Assembly: GCF_012927265.1 (NCBI RefSeq)
Contig: NZ_JABBGF010000002.1
Location: forward strand, 857,971 to 921,970
Source of the DNA: Chryseobacterium cheonjiense
GTDB lineage: Bacteria; Bacteroidota; Bacteroidia; Flavobacteriales; Weeksellaceae
Reading direction: 5' to 3'
DNA: 64,000 bases
Shown here: piece after piece, positions 43,112-51,755 of the stretch
How positions within the stretch are numbered: position 1 is the first letter of the stretch
Layout: every line of letters begins with the position of its first letter
Notes under the pieces: model-generated
Told to the model about the DNA's origin: nothing
What the model saw: the letters and a program-made list of their open reading frames with translations, nothing else
Databases searched by the model: none
Made by a program: the position numbers and the translations under genes

Positions 43112-44247
43112 GTTTGCTGCATCCTTATTATTTAATTGCAATAATCTACATGCTTATTTTTAGCATTCAGGAAGTCTTTGTAAAAAAAGTTGATAAAAAA
43201 TGGTTTTGGGTTTTGGCTGTTTACCTTATTATAATAGCAGGTCTTCGGGATAATGTTGGTCCGGATTACGGGAGTTATAAGGGTATTTACATTTATTCTG
43301 ATACAAAAGACTACATCAGTATTATTAGGAAAGCACTGCATATAGAAGGTTCGGAAAGCGTAGAGATTGAATGGCTTTATGCCCTTATCAATAAAATACT
43401 GCTGAATGTCTTTAATGCGCCATTTTATATCGTAACACTCATAATTGCGACTTTTGCAATGTTTTTTAAGGTAGAATATACAGAAGACAATACATTTTAT
43501 CCGTTTACTTATACGCTTTTCATGTTTATTCCTAATTTCTTTATAGGAGAGAGCGGGCAAATCCGGCAGAATCTTGGGACCTTTGTGATTTACTTTGCCA
43601 TAAGGTATATAAAAGAGCGAAACCTCTGGAAATATCTTTTTTGGGTATTTATAGCAACCGGAATACACAACGTATGTTATCTATTCCTCCCAATGTATTG
43701 GTTGGTAAAACTACGTTTAAACAGATTTGTAATGCTGACGCTGATTATTGCATCCATTTTTGCATCTCCATTTGAAATTTACCGGGTTTTTGGTAGCTTT
43801 TTAGATAACATATCATCTGATAGTGTACTTGTAGAAGGTTTTAACGGATATGTGGAAGAATCCATAGAAAGACTTAACGGAGGATTTGGAGTTCCTGAAG
43901 CAATGATGGCTATCCTTACTTTTTTCCTATTTACATTCGATAAACAGATGGAAGAAAAATATCCTTATTACGAATATCACAAAGTCTTTGCCGTTTTCGG
44001 AATCTGCATGTATTTTATTTTCAGGAATAACCCCATATTTTCATCAAGAATGGCGGGAGCATTTATCGGCTTCTCTTATATAATCATTCCTAATGCGATG
44101 TACGTAGTTTCGCAAAATGCCAAAAGATTGATATATGCATTCATCATTTTTCTTGTCATATTCAACTTTATTCTCTTTTCAACATTTAACAACATTACGG
44201 CAGGCAGATTTACAATAGATCAATATAAGAACTTTATCTTACCGTAA
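43108..44247 (+). CDS. EpsG/Wzy-like polysaccharide polymerase
   Basis: The 379-residue membrane protein has about ten helices and the EpsG pattern: AGLRDNVGPDYGSYKGIY near the N-terminus, then GESGQIRQNLGTFVIYFAIRYI and TGIHNVCYLFLPMY. EpsG-type proteins polymerise repeat units of exopolysaccharide in the periplasmic face. The exopolysaccharide genes at 50661-56267 may form the rest of the pathway, though topA and other genes lie between. Confidence 0.87.
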   Translation: MSLLHPYYLIAIIYMLIFSIQEVFVKKVDKKWFWVLAVYLIIIAGLRDNVGPDYGSYKGIYIYSDTKDYISIIRKALHIEGSESVEIEWLYALINKILLNVFNAPFYIVTLIIATFAMFFKVEYTEDNTFYPFTYTLFMFIPNFFIGESGQIRQNLGTFVIYFAIRYIKERNLWKYLFWVFIATGIHNVCYLFLPMYWLVKLRLNRFVMLTLIIASIFASPFEIYRVFGSFLDNISSDSVLVEGFNGYVEESIERLNGGFGVPEAMMAILTFFLFTFDKQMEEKYPYYEYHKVFAVFGICMYFIFRNNPIFSSRMAGAFIGFSYIIIPNAMYVVSQNAKRLIYAFIIFLVIFNFILFSTFNNITAGRFTIDQYKNFILP

Positions 44248-44466
44248 CAAATATTGAAAGGAAAAACAGTTTCCGTAAATCCGCTAAAGCAAACACTTCT
44301 ATTGTAAGAGGGAATAAAAAAAGCTGATGCTGACGCAAAAGAATTGCTGTTGATTTAATTTAGTAATATGGACTACGAAGTATAATTAAAAGATTTATAA
44401 CCATTCAAAAATTATTCAGATTGGTAAATTAAATCGTTTCACAAAACCTATCTAATAAAAAAACTT

Positions 44467-44474
44467 TACTTTTG
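44467..44474 (+). promoter_or_regulatory. -7 promoter box of topA
   Basis: TACTTTTG, 14 bases before the ATG at 44488, matches TAnnTTTG and gives a short leader. The rest of the 44248-44487 gap holds no gene that I can see. Confidence 0.55.
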
Positions 44475-44487
44475 CAAAAATTTTAGA

Positions 44488-47061
44488 ATGTCGAAAAATT
44501 TAGTAATCGTCGAATCACCGGCAAAAGCAAAAACGATTCAGAAGTATTTGGGCAAGGATTTTGAAGTGAAATCCAGCTTCGGGCATATCCGTGATCTTCC
44601 TAAAAAAGGAATGGGAATCGATTTGTCAACCTTCAGTCCTGATTACGAAGTTTCTGCAGACAAAAAGAAATTGGTGACAGAGCTGAAAGCAGCCGTGAAA
44701 AAAGCCGAAATGGTTTGGCTCGCATCCGATGAGGACCGCGAAGGAGAAGCTATTGCATGGCACCTTGCAGACGAACTGAAACTAAAGCCTGAGAACAGAA
44801 AAAGAATCGTTTTTCATGAAATTACTAAGAATGCCATTCTAAAAGCCATAGAAAACCCAAGAGATATAGATCAGAACCTGGTGAATGCCCAGCAGGCAAG
44901 AAGAGTGTTGGACAGGATCGTGGGATTTGAGATGTCTCCGGTACTCTGGAAAAAAGTAAAACCGGGGTTATCTGCAGGAAGGGTGCAGTCCGTAGCGGTA
45001 AGGCTTGTGGTGGAAAGAGAAAAAGAAATCCGTGAGTTTGTTCCAAAAGCGAGCTTCAAGCTCGACGGAGTTTTCCAGAATAAATCAGATCAGGAAATTG
45101 CTGCAAAGCTTAAAAAAGATTTCGATAAGGAGCAGGATGCTGAAAAGTTCATAGAGCTGGCAAGAACAACAGAATTCAAAGTGTTGAATGTGGAAACAAA
45201 GCCGGGAACAAGATCTGCTTCTGCGCCTTTCACAACCTCAACCCTGCAGCAGGAAGCATCTTCAAGATTAGGATATAATGTAACGACAACTATGCGTCTT
45301 GCGCAGAGGTTATACGAAGAAGGTTTTATTACGTATATGAGAACCGATTCCGTAAACCTTTCCCAGGAAGCGATTGAAGGAGCAAAGAAACAGATCACCT
45401 CAGAATACGGTGCCGAATATTCTTCACCAAGAAACTACACCACAAAATCCTCATCTGCACAGGAAGCTCACGAGGCAATCCGTCCTACGGATTTTGGGGT
45501 GAAAACAGTAAGCGATGTACAGCTGAACCGTCTGTATCAATTAATTTACAGAAGAACACTGGCTTCGCAGATGGCGAATGCTAAAATCGAAAAAACAGTC
45601 ATTGAGATCGGGAATGCCAAATTACCGCAGAATTTTGAAGCACAGGGAGAGGTAATTATCTTCGATGGTTTCTTAAAAGCGTATGGTATTGTAAAAACTG
45701 AAGACGATGACGAAGAAAGCAACGAAAAACTGCTGCCGAAAGTACAGGTAGGTGAAGTTTTAGACTATAAAAAAATTACTGCTACAGAGAAATTCACAAG
45801 ACCAAGTGCAAGATATACCGAAGCAGGCTTGGTAAGAAAGCTTGAAGAATTGGGTATTGGGCGTCCATCTACATATGCGCCGACCATTCAGACCATTCAG
45901 AATCGTGAGTATGTAGATAAGCGCGAGATCGAGCCGCAAACCCGTGAAGTCGTAAAAATCTCTCTGGCAAAAGATAAGATAAAAAAAGAAGTCCTTGAAG
46001 AAAAATTCGGAGGGGATAAAAATAAATTTGTCCCTACTGACATCGGTGAAGTAGTAAATGACTTCCTGACCGACAATTTTAAAGAAATTCTTGACTATGG
46101 TTTTACCGCTAGAGTGGAAGAAAGTTTTGATGAAATTGCGAGCGGAGACCAGAAATGGAAGATTATGATGACGGATTTCTATTCGAAATTCCATCCGAGA
46201 ATTGAAGATGTAGAAGAAAATGCAGACCGCGCTACCGGCGACAGGCTTCTTGGTATCGATCCGAAAACAGGAAAAAATGTTCACGCTAGAATCGGAAGAT
46301 TCGGAGCAATGATCCAGATCGGGGAGACGGAGGATGAAGAAAAGCCGGTTTTTGCATCGTTAATGGCAGGACAGAATATCGCGACCATTACTCTTGAAGA
46401 AGCACTGGAATTATTTAAGCTTCCGTTTGATCTCAACGAAGTAGACGGACAGCCGGTTTCCGTAGGAGTAGGAAGATTCGGGCCGTATGTAAAATGGGGC
46501 GAAACGTATATCAGCATTCCGAAAGGAGAAGATCCGTTGTCTGTAGACCAGAAACGTGCGGAAGAAATTATCAATGAAAAGAAAATCGCAGACGCACCAA
46601 TTGCCACCTATAAAGGAGAACCGGTAACCAAAGGTTCCGGAAGATTCGGGCCATTTATCAAGTATAAAGATATTTTCGTGAACGTACCGAAGCGATATGA
46701 CTTTGAAAATCTTTCCCAAAGCGATATCAACGAACTGATTGATGCTAAACTGGAAAAAGAAGCCAACCGATACATCCAACAGTGGGAAAAAGAAAAAATC
46801 TCTATTGAAAACGGAAGATGGGGTCCTTTTGTAAAGTTCGGAAAAGCAATGTTCAAAATTCCTAAAAAAGCGGATGATACCAAATATGAAGCAGAAGAAT
46901 TGAAAGAGATTTCGCTTGATGAGGTTAAAAAATGGATCACCGATCAGGATCCGAAAGCTTTTGCTGAAAAGAAAAAACCGGCAGCGAAAAAAACAGCTGC
47001 TAAAAAGACAACGGCAACAGCAAAAAAGCCTGCGGCTAAGAAACCGGCAGCGAAGAAGTAA
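44488..47061 (+). CDS. topA: DNA topoisomerase I
   Basis: This type IA topoisomerase relaxes negative supercoils. The 857-residue protein starts MSKNLVIVESPAKAKTIQKY (Toprim Glu E9), has the DEDREGEA metal site (about 80-87) and the active Tyr Y283 in FITYMRTDSVNLS. Instead of zinc ribbons the C-terminus has four repeats of the RFGP(F/Y) type: GRFGAMIQIG, GRFGPYVKWG, GRFGPFIKYK and GRWGPFVKFG. The last 30 residues are a Lys/Ala/Pro tail (AAKK units) that would bind DNA. A hairpin terminator follows. Confidence 0.97.
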   Translation: MSKNLVIVESPAKAKTIQKYLGKDFEVKSSFGHIRDLPKKGMGIDLSTFSPDYEVSADKKKLVTELKAAVKKAEMVWLASDEDREGEAIAWHLADELKLKPENRKRIVFHEITKNAILKAIENPRDIDQNLVNAQQARRVLDRIVGFEMSPVLWKKVKPGLSAGRVQSVAVRLVVEREKEIREFVPKASFKLDGVFQNKSDQEIAAKLKKDFDKEQDAEKFIELARTTEFKVLNVETKPGTRSASAPFTTSTLQQEASSRLGYNVTTTMRLAQRLYEEGFITYMRTDSVNLSQEAIEGAKKQITSEYGAEYSSPRNYTTKSSSAQEAHEAIRPTDFGVKTVSDVQLNRLYQLIYRRTLASQMANAKIEKTVIEIGNAKLPQNFEAQGEVIIFDGFLKAYGIVKTEDDDEESNEKLLPKVQVGEVLDYKKITATEKFTRPSARYTEAGLVRKLEELGIGRPSTYAPTIQTIQNREYVDKREIEPQTREVVKISLAKDKIKKEVLEEKFGGDKNKFVPTDIGEVVNDFLTDNFKEILDYGFTARVEESFDEIASGDQKWKIMMTDFYSKFHPRIEDVEENADRATGDRLLGIDPKTGKNVHARIGRFGAMIQIGETEDEEKPVFASLMAGQNIATITLEEALELFKLPFDLNEVDGQPVSVGVGRFGPYVKWGETYISIPKGEDPLSVDQKRAEEIINEKKIADAPIATYKGEPVTKGSGRFGPFIKYKDIFVNVPKRYDFENLSQSDINELIDAKLEKEANRYIQQWEKEKISIENGRWGPFVKFGKAMFKIPKKADDTKYEAEELKEISLDEVKKWITDQDPKAFAEKKKPAAKKTAAKKTTATAKKPAAKKPAAKK

Positions 47062-47084
47062 AATAGTTTTTTTATAAAATATTA

Positions 47085-47113
47085 AACCCCTTTTGATGAA
47101 TTCTGAAGGGGTT
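47085..47113 (+). terminator. terminator after topA
   Basis: AACCCCTT and AAGGGGTT form an 8-bp stem around a 13-base loop, followed by ATTTACA. The T run is poor, so efficiency is uncertain. Confidence 0.6.
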
Positions 47114-47185
47114 ATTTACACTAATAAATATTTGTTATTGTAATATTCGATGGTTTGATGATGAGAGATTTATAATATATAGATT

Positions 47186-48058
47186 TTATTCAAAACTTCT
47201 TATAAATTCCACAAAATTTTTACTTGTAGTAATTTTTTCTTCTAAATATTTCCAATCTTCTTCTGATAATGGTCTTACTTCACGTGCTTGTGCTGCTTCA
47301 GTTGATCCTCCAATAAAAATTTGATAGTGAATAAATCTAGGAGGTTTAGTTTTATTATCAGAAAATTCAATGTACTTAAGATGAGGATATTGTTTTTTAG
47401 CAGAAAGCAGAATTTGTTTAGCTTGAGTAAACTCAAATTTACTTCCAAGCCAAATAGCACTACTGTTCTTGAAATCGGTAACGATTTTATTATCATTATT
47501 GTAAATCATAGTTGGAAACCCTTTTTGTCTCCATGTGCGTAGAAATGACTTAGCTCTCGGAAAGTTCACGATTGTTATTAAATTGTCCTCTTCTTCAAAT
47601 GGAATCTCGTAATCTTCATCTATTATTTCAGATGGCAGGGTTTCAACGTTTTCGATTTTCTTTTTATCAGTTTTTAATTCGGCTTCAATTTTTTGAAATC
47701 GACTATCCATTGAAAATTTTAATTCGGATAAGCTTGAATTAAGGTTTGCAAGTAAATCTTCTTGTGAAATTTTAACTTCAACTTTCTGTTGAGTTACCAA
47801 ATCATACTTGAAAATTTTAATATAGTTTTCTTCATTTGAAAAATCTGAAGGAGCATATAGTGCTTTGTTATTAAAGTTGAGCGTTAAAAAGAAAAGGATG
47901 ACCAAAATACTTGGGAAAATTATTAGGAAATAAATAAAAGTAATTTGATTTGTATCTGCAATGAACGGAAGAATTACTGTTCCACTTACTTCAGCAATAC
48001 CTGCAAATATTGCAATTACTGTTAATGGATTTTTTACAGCACCAATTTTTTCAATCAT
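47186..48058 (-). CDS. orphan two-TM protein with cytoplasmic domain, unknown function
   Basis: The 290-residue protein has two N-terminal membrane helices (about 12-33 and 41-61). A linker with a coiled coil (about 95-130: SSLSELKFSMDSRFQKIEAEL) and a C-terminal domain (about 155-290) follow. The last domain has an alternating strand-helix pattern (TMIYNNDNKIVTDF, SSAIWLGSKFEFTQAKQILLSAKKQYP, YIEFSDN). I recognise no catalytic motif. Its codon use and AT content look more extreme than its neighbours. It is alone on the minus strand between topA and a glycosidase gene. A stress- or phage-sensing membrane role is possible but not shown. Confidence 0.75.
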   Translation of the reverse strand: MIEKIGAVKNPLTVIAIFAGIAEVSGTVILPFIADTNQITFIYFLIIFPSILVILFFLTLNFNNKALYAPSDFSNEENYIKIFKYDLVTQQKVEVKISQEDLLANLNSSLSELKFSMDSRFQKIEAELKTDKKKIENVETLPSEIIDEDYEIPFEEEDNLITIVNFPRAKSFLRTWRQKGFPTMIYNNDNKIVTDFKNSSAIWLGSKFEFTQAKQILLSAKKQYPHLKYIEFSDNKTKPPRFIHYQIFIGGSTEAAQAREVRPLSEEDWKYLEEKITTSKNFVEFIRSFE

Positions 48059-48100
48059 GGTTATATTTTAAAGTAAAGTTAATTAATTTAGGGAGTTATC

Positions 48101-48108
48101 CAAAATTA
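48101..48108 (-). promoter_or_regulatory. -7 box of the orphan two-TM protein gene
   Basis: TAATTTTG on the minus strand, 43 bases before the ATG at 48058, fits TAnnTTTG. It means the gene can be expressed alone. Confidence 0.4.
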
Positions 48109-48228
48109 AGTATAACAGTTAGATTAAAATGCCTTTTAATTAGCTTTTTATTAATTAGGATAATAAACACGAAACCACAGGACACTACTTAATCCCGTTT
48201 CCTCTAAATTAGCTTTCAAATAAATGCA

Positions 48229-49314
48229 ATGAAAAAACCCTTCACCCGCAAAGAATTTCTTCATACCTCAGCGTTGGGAATGGCTGCCGTATTGTTGGGA
48301 TCATCATTTACCAGCTTACTATCTTCGGAAGAAAATCCTTATTTCAGGTTGAAACCAATCGGAAGATCACTCGCTTTGGACGGCTATTACATTTGGTGCA
48401 GTTCTCCGATTTGGGGTGAAGACGGAAAAGTTCATTTGTTTTATTCTCGATGGAAAAAAGAAAAAGGAATGGGCGGCTGGCTCAACGGATCTGAGATTTG
48501 TCGGGCCGAAGCCAATTCTCCATTTGATACATTCGAACATAAACAGGTGATTCTGGCTCCGCGAGGGGAGGGTTTTTGGGATGCAACCACTTGCCATAAT
48601 CCTTTAATTAAAAAAGTAGCAGACAAATATTTATTGTTTTTCATGGGGAATTCCAACGGAAAAACCAATACCAAAAGAATCGGACTCGCGACATCAAAAA
48701 GTCTTGACGGTCCGTGGACAAGGCCTGACCAGCCGCTGCTGCTTCCCGGAAAAGAAGGTTCCTGGGACGACCACTGTACTACAAATCCTGCCTTTGTCAA
48801 GGGAAATGACGGAAAATACTGGCTGTTTTATAAATCCTGGAATACGCATGAGTATGAAACCCAGAAAGGCTCGGTGAGGGGAAACAGGAAATACGGTCTG
48901 GCGAAAGCCGATTCTCCGCTCGGTCCCTACAGGAAAATTTCAGAAAATCCTGTCATTGACTTTTCATCATTGCCCAATAATGCTCAGCTTGAAGATGCTT
49001 TTATATGGAAACAGAAAGATAAATTTCACATGATCGCACGGGACATGGGATTTTTTAATCATGAATTTGGATTGCATCTTATGACGAAAGACGGAATTAG
49101 CTGGACAAAACCGGAAGTTGCTTACCTGAATATGCAGCATTATACCACAGAGCCTAATCCTCCGGCGCACCTGAAAAGATTCGGCAGGCTGGAAAGACCC
49201 ATGCTTTTACTGGATAAAGATGGAGAAACGCCGCGGTTTTTGTTCGGAGCTACCCAGGGAGGAGATTTTCAGACTTCTACTACTTTTGTTTTTGAAATTT
49301 TAAATAAAATATAA
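48229..49314 (+). CDS. exported five-bladed propeller glycosidase-like protein
   Basis: The 361-residue protein has a twin-arginine-lacking but Tat-like start (MKKPFTRKEFLHTSALGMAAVLL) and a five-bladed propeller of the GH43/GH117 type. Blade motifs are WCSSPIWGEDGKVHLFYSRW, HNPLIKKVADKYLLFFMGNS, TNPAFVKGNDGKYWLFYKSW and LEDAFIWKQKDKFHMIARD. Acidic residues at the blade starts (in WGEDG, SWDDHCTTNP and LEDAF) are candidates for the catalytic set. It may cleave a glycan at the cell surface. The specific substrate is unknown. Confidence 0.8.
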   Translation: MKKPFTRKEFLHTSALGMAAVLLGSSFTSLLSSEENPYFRLKPIGRSLALDGYYIWCSSPIWGEDGKVHLFYSRWKKEKGMGGWLNGSEICRAEANSPFDTFEHKQVILAPRGEGFWDATTCHNPLIKKVADKYLLFFMGNSNGKTNTKRIGLATSKSLDGPWTRPDQPLLLPGKEGSWDDHCTTNPAFVKGNDGKYWLFYKSWNTHEYETQKGSVRGNRKYGLAKADSPLGPYRKISENPVIDFSSLPNNAQLEDAFIWKQKDKFHMIARDMGFFNHEFGLHLMTKDGISWTKPEVAYLNMQHYTTEPNPPAHLKRFGRLERPMLLLDKDGETPRFLFGATQGGDFQTSTTFVFEILNKI

Positions 49315-49364
49315 TTTTACACGGAATTACCTTTACCAAAAGCTTCTTTAATTAATTTAAAATT

Positions 49365-49463
49365 TAACCGCAAAAGAAACAAAAGTATCTCGTAGATGCT
49401 CATTAACAATAAAGTTTTCAAAAGGATAAAATCGAAGATTTTTAAGGCTTAGAGTTTCTTTTT
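49365..49463. repeat. dispersed AACCRCAAAAG repeat, copy 2
   Basis: TAACCGCAAAAGAAACAAAAG to GCTTAGAGTTTCTTTTT aligns with 24746-24842 in the same orientation. It lies in the 272-base gap 49315-49586, which also holds TTTAAAGTTTTAAACTTTAAG, a palindrome near 49482-49503. Confidence 0.65.
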
Positions 49464-49552
49464 ATCTTGTAAGTTAGGCCGGTTTAAAGTTTTAAACTTT
49501 AAGTTGAAGTCATCGCTGATATTTTTATGCTTGGGAAATAATTTAATTTTAA

Positions 49553-49560
49553 TATTTTTG
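49553..49560 (+). promoter_or_regulatory. -7 box of the arginase-fold gene
   Basis: TATTTTTG, 27 bases before the ATG at 49587, fits TAnnTTTG. Confidence 0.45.
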
Positions 49561-49586
49561 ATCTCAATATATATTGAAAGGGAATC

Positions 49587-50657
49587 ATGAATTTTGAAGA
49601 TTTTATTATTTCGCCGAGAAATTTCAAAACAGAAAGCTGGCAGATCGGAAGCCGCATTACAAAAGATATAAAGGAAGACAGCATTGTTCTTCTTTTTGTT
49701 TCGGATTACAGAGGTGCCAACGGAGATGCGGAAGTGCAGGATTTTACAGGAATCAGGAGAGAGTTTTATAAACTTTCACAGCTTGATTTTGAAATTCCTT
49801 TGGTAGATCTGGGCGATCTTGTTTCTGGAAAGTCGGTTCAGGATTCTCATTATATTTTGCAGGAAGTGCTTTCGGCATGTCATTACAAACGGGCTATTCC
49901 GGTGATTATCGGAGGCTCGAATGATTTTTCGTTTTCCCTGTTTTCTGCATTAAATTTTCATACGAAAAATATCAATTATACCCAGATCAGCAATATTATT
50001 TCGCTTCAGCAGGGAGAACTTATTAACGAATATACGTTCCTCAGCAAGATTTTCGGGGCAAAGAATTTTTCAATTAAAAATTATCATCACCTCGGCTATC
50101 AGAAACACCTTAATGAAATTGACTCCGTAAGACTTATAAAAGAAGTTGAATTTGATATCATCCGTCTTGCAGAAATGATGAATTCTACGGAAAAGACAGA
50201 ACCGTTTTTCAGAAAGGCAGACCTGGTGACAGTAAATTGTGATGCTATCGAAAGCTTCGCAGAACCTTTTTCCATGAATCCGCAGGTGAACGGGCTGAAC
50301 AGAAGGGAAATTTGTGCTTACATGAAAGAAATCGGGCTCAGCGAAAACCTGAAATCAATAGGAATTTTTAATTATAATATATATTCTGAAAATCAGCTCA
50401 ACCATCAGCTTCTTGCACAAATGATCTGGTATCTTATCGAAGGGATCAATATTCAGAGATCCCACCCTAAGGAACGGCATTATGAAGTTTTTTATGTTCT
50501 GGTTGATGACAGGCAATATGCTTTCAAACGGGATATTTTCAGTAATCTCTGGTACTTCGGGGACGATGAAAATATCGAAAACTGCGTGCCCTGTTCCCGG
50601 AAAGATTTTGATGAAGCTAAAAAAGGCTGGCTGAATGCACGACTGACGAAAATTTAA
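49587..50657 (+). CDS. ureohydrolase-fold pseudoenzyme (formimidoylglutamase/arginase-like)
   Basis: The 356-residue protein has the arginase fold pattern but lacks most manganese ligands. GGDH of the family is G109-G-S-N-D113, the SxDxDxxDP block is TVNCDAIES (215-223), so only D219 of it stays, and the DAHxD block is replaced near SLQQGE (about 139-144). The protein is thus unlikely to hydrolyse guanidino substrates and may bind a partner or ligand. Such forms occur in flavobacteria near topA and surface genes. It starts the string of exopolysaccharide genes, three bases before the GT2 gene. Confidence 0.83.
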   Translation: MNFEDFIISPRNFKTESWQIGSRITKDIKEDSIVLLFVSDYRGANGDAEVQDFTGIRREFYKLSQLDFEIPLVDLGDLVSGKSVQDSHYILQEVLSACHYKRAIPVIIGGSNDFSFSLFSALNFHTKNINYTQISNIISLQQGELINEYTFLSKIFGAKNFSIKNYHHLGYQKHLNEIDSVRLIKEVEFDIIRLAEMMNSTEKTEPFFRKADLVTVNCDAIESFAEPFSMNPQVNGLNRREICAYMKEIGLSENLKSIGIFNYNIYSENQLNHQLLAQMIWYLIEGINIQRSHPKERHYEVFYVLVDDRQYAFKRDIFSNLWYFGDDENIENCVPCSRKDFDEAKKGWLNARLTKI

Positions 50658-50660
50658 TAT

Positions 50661-51662
50661 ATGAAACATGTTCCCTCAAAAGTTTCTGTTATTGTTCCGG
50701 TTTACAATGTTGAAAAATATCTCGCCAAATGTCTAGATTCTTTAATTTGTCAGACTTATCAGAATATAGAAATTCTGGTTGTGAATGACGGAAGTACGGA
50801 TCGTTCTGAAGAGATCATTCGCGAGTATGCACATCAATACCCGGATAAAGTAAAATCCTATCTTAAAGAAAACGGAGGCCTTAGTGATGCCCGGAATTTT
50901 GGAATCGACAGGGCGACAGGAGACTATATCGGTTTTGTGGACAGCGATGATTATGTAAATCCTTCAATGTTCGAAGAAATGGCCGGGCTGGCCGAAAAGC
51001 ATATGGCAGAAATGGTCATCTGTAATATACAGAAAGTAGATCAGCACGGAAGAATCATACAAAAGCTCACCCAGGTTCCCAATATGCCGGAAAAAATAGA
51101 TCTTGAAAATAATTTTTCCGTTTTCTCTGATATAAGCTATTTTGCCTGCAACAAGCTATTCAAAAAAAATCTTTTTGAGGAAAAGAGATTTAAAAAGAAT
51201 ATTCACTTTGAAGATATCCAGCTTATTCCCAGGATTTTGTTGGATTGTACAACAATAGCGCAAACTCAGAATTACCATTATCAGTACTTTGAAAGAATCG
51301 ATTCCATCAGTAAAACCCATACGGAAAAAGGCCTTGATATTCTTAAAGCAGTAGAAGATGTAGAAGAGTATTTTAAAACAACAAAATATTGCGGTAATGA
51401 GCGGGAGCTTAAGGATTTTCAGATCTTTGAAGGAGTATACTCCTTTGTGGCATATCTTGCTTTTGTTAAAAATGATGACGTTTTCTACAAAATGTGTGAA
51501 AAGCTTGAATATTTTATGAAGAAAAGGGATATAAAACTTAAAAATTTATTGCAATTTAGTCGTTTTGGTAAGAATTATCTATTATCTTTGTCACTGAAAA
51601 AAAACATTTTTTATCTTTTATTTTTTGCCGGGCAGAAAAGACTGATAAGAAAATTTATATAA
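50661..51662 (+). CDS. GT2 glycosyltransferase
   Basis: The 333-residue protein has the GT-A domain with VIVPVYNVEKYLAKCLDSL, VVNDGSTDRSEE and the metal site FVDSDDYVNP (DSD), followed by NGGLSDARNFGID. The C-terminal part (about 230-333) is variable and holds a weak hydrophobic helix near the end. It adds a sugar to the lipid-linked repeat unit of the exopolysaccharide. Acceptor and donor cannot be told from the sequence. Confidence 0.92.
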   Translation: MKHVPSKVSVIVPVYNVEKYLAKCLDSLICQTYQNIEILVVNDGSTDRSEEIIREYAHQYPDKVKSYLKENGGLSDARNFGIDRATGDYIGFVDSDDYVNPSMFEEMAGLAEKHMAEMVICNIQKVDQHGRIIQKLTQVPNMPEKIDLENNFSVFSDISYFACNKLFKKNLFEEKRFKKNIHFEDIQLIPRILLDCTTIAQTQNYHYQYFERIDSISKTHTEKGLDILKAVEDVEEYFKTTKYCGNERELKDFQIFEGVYSFVAYLAFVKNDDVFYKMCEKLEYFMKKRDIKLKNLLQFSRFGKNYLLSLSLKKNIFYLLFFAGQKRLIRKFI

Positions 51663-51755
51663 AAACACAAATGTAAGTGCTGTTTCGGGAATAAGCTTAC
51701 ACAATTATTTCCGGATATCTCACAGAAGATCAGCAGCCCTTTTAAATGAAAAAAG

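Noticed and set aside
47186..49314. Two-TM protein and glycosidase-like gene as a defence pair
   Set aside because: They are divergent, and the second is an exported propeller protein, so there is no sign that they act together.
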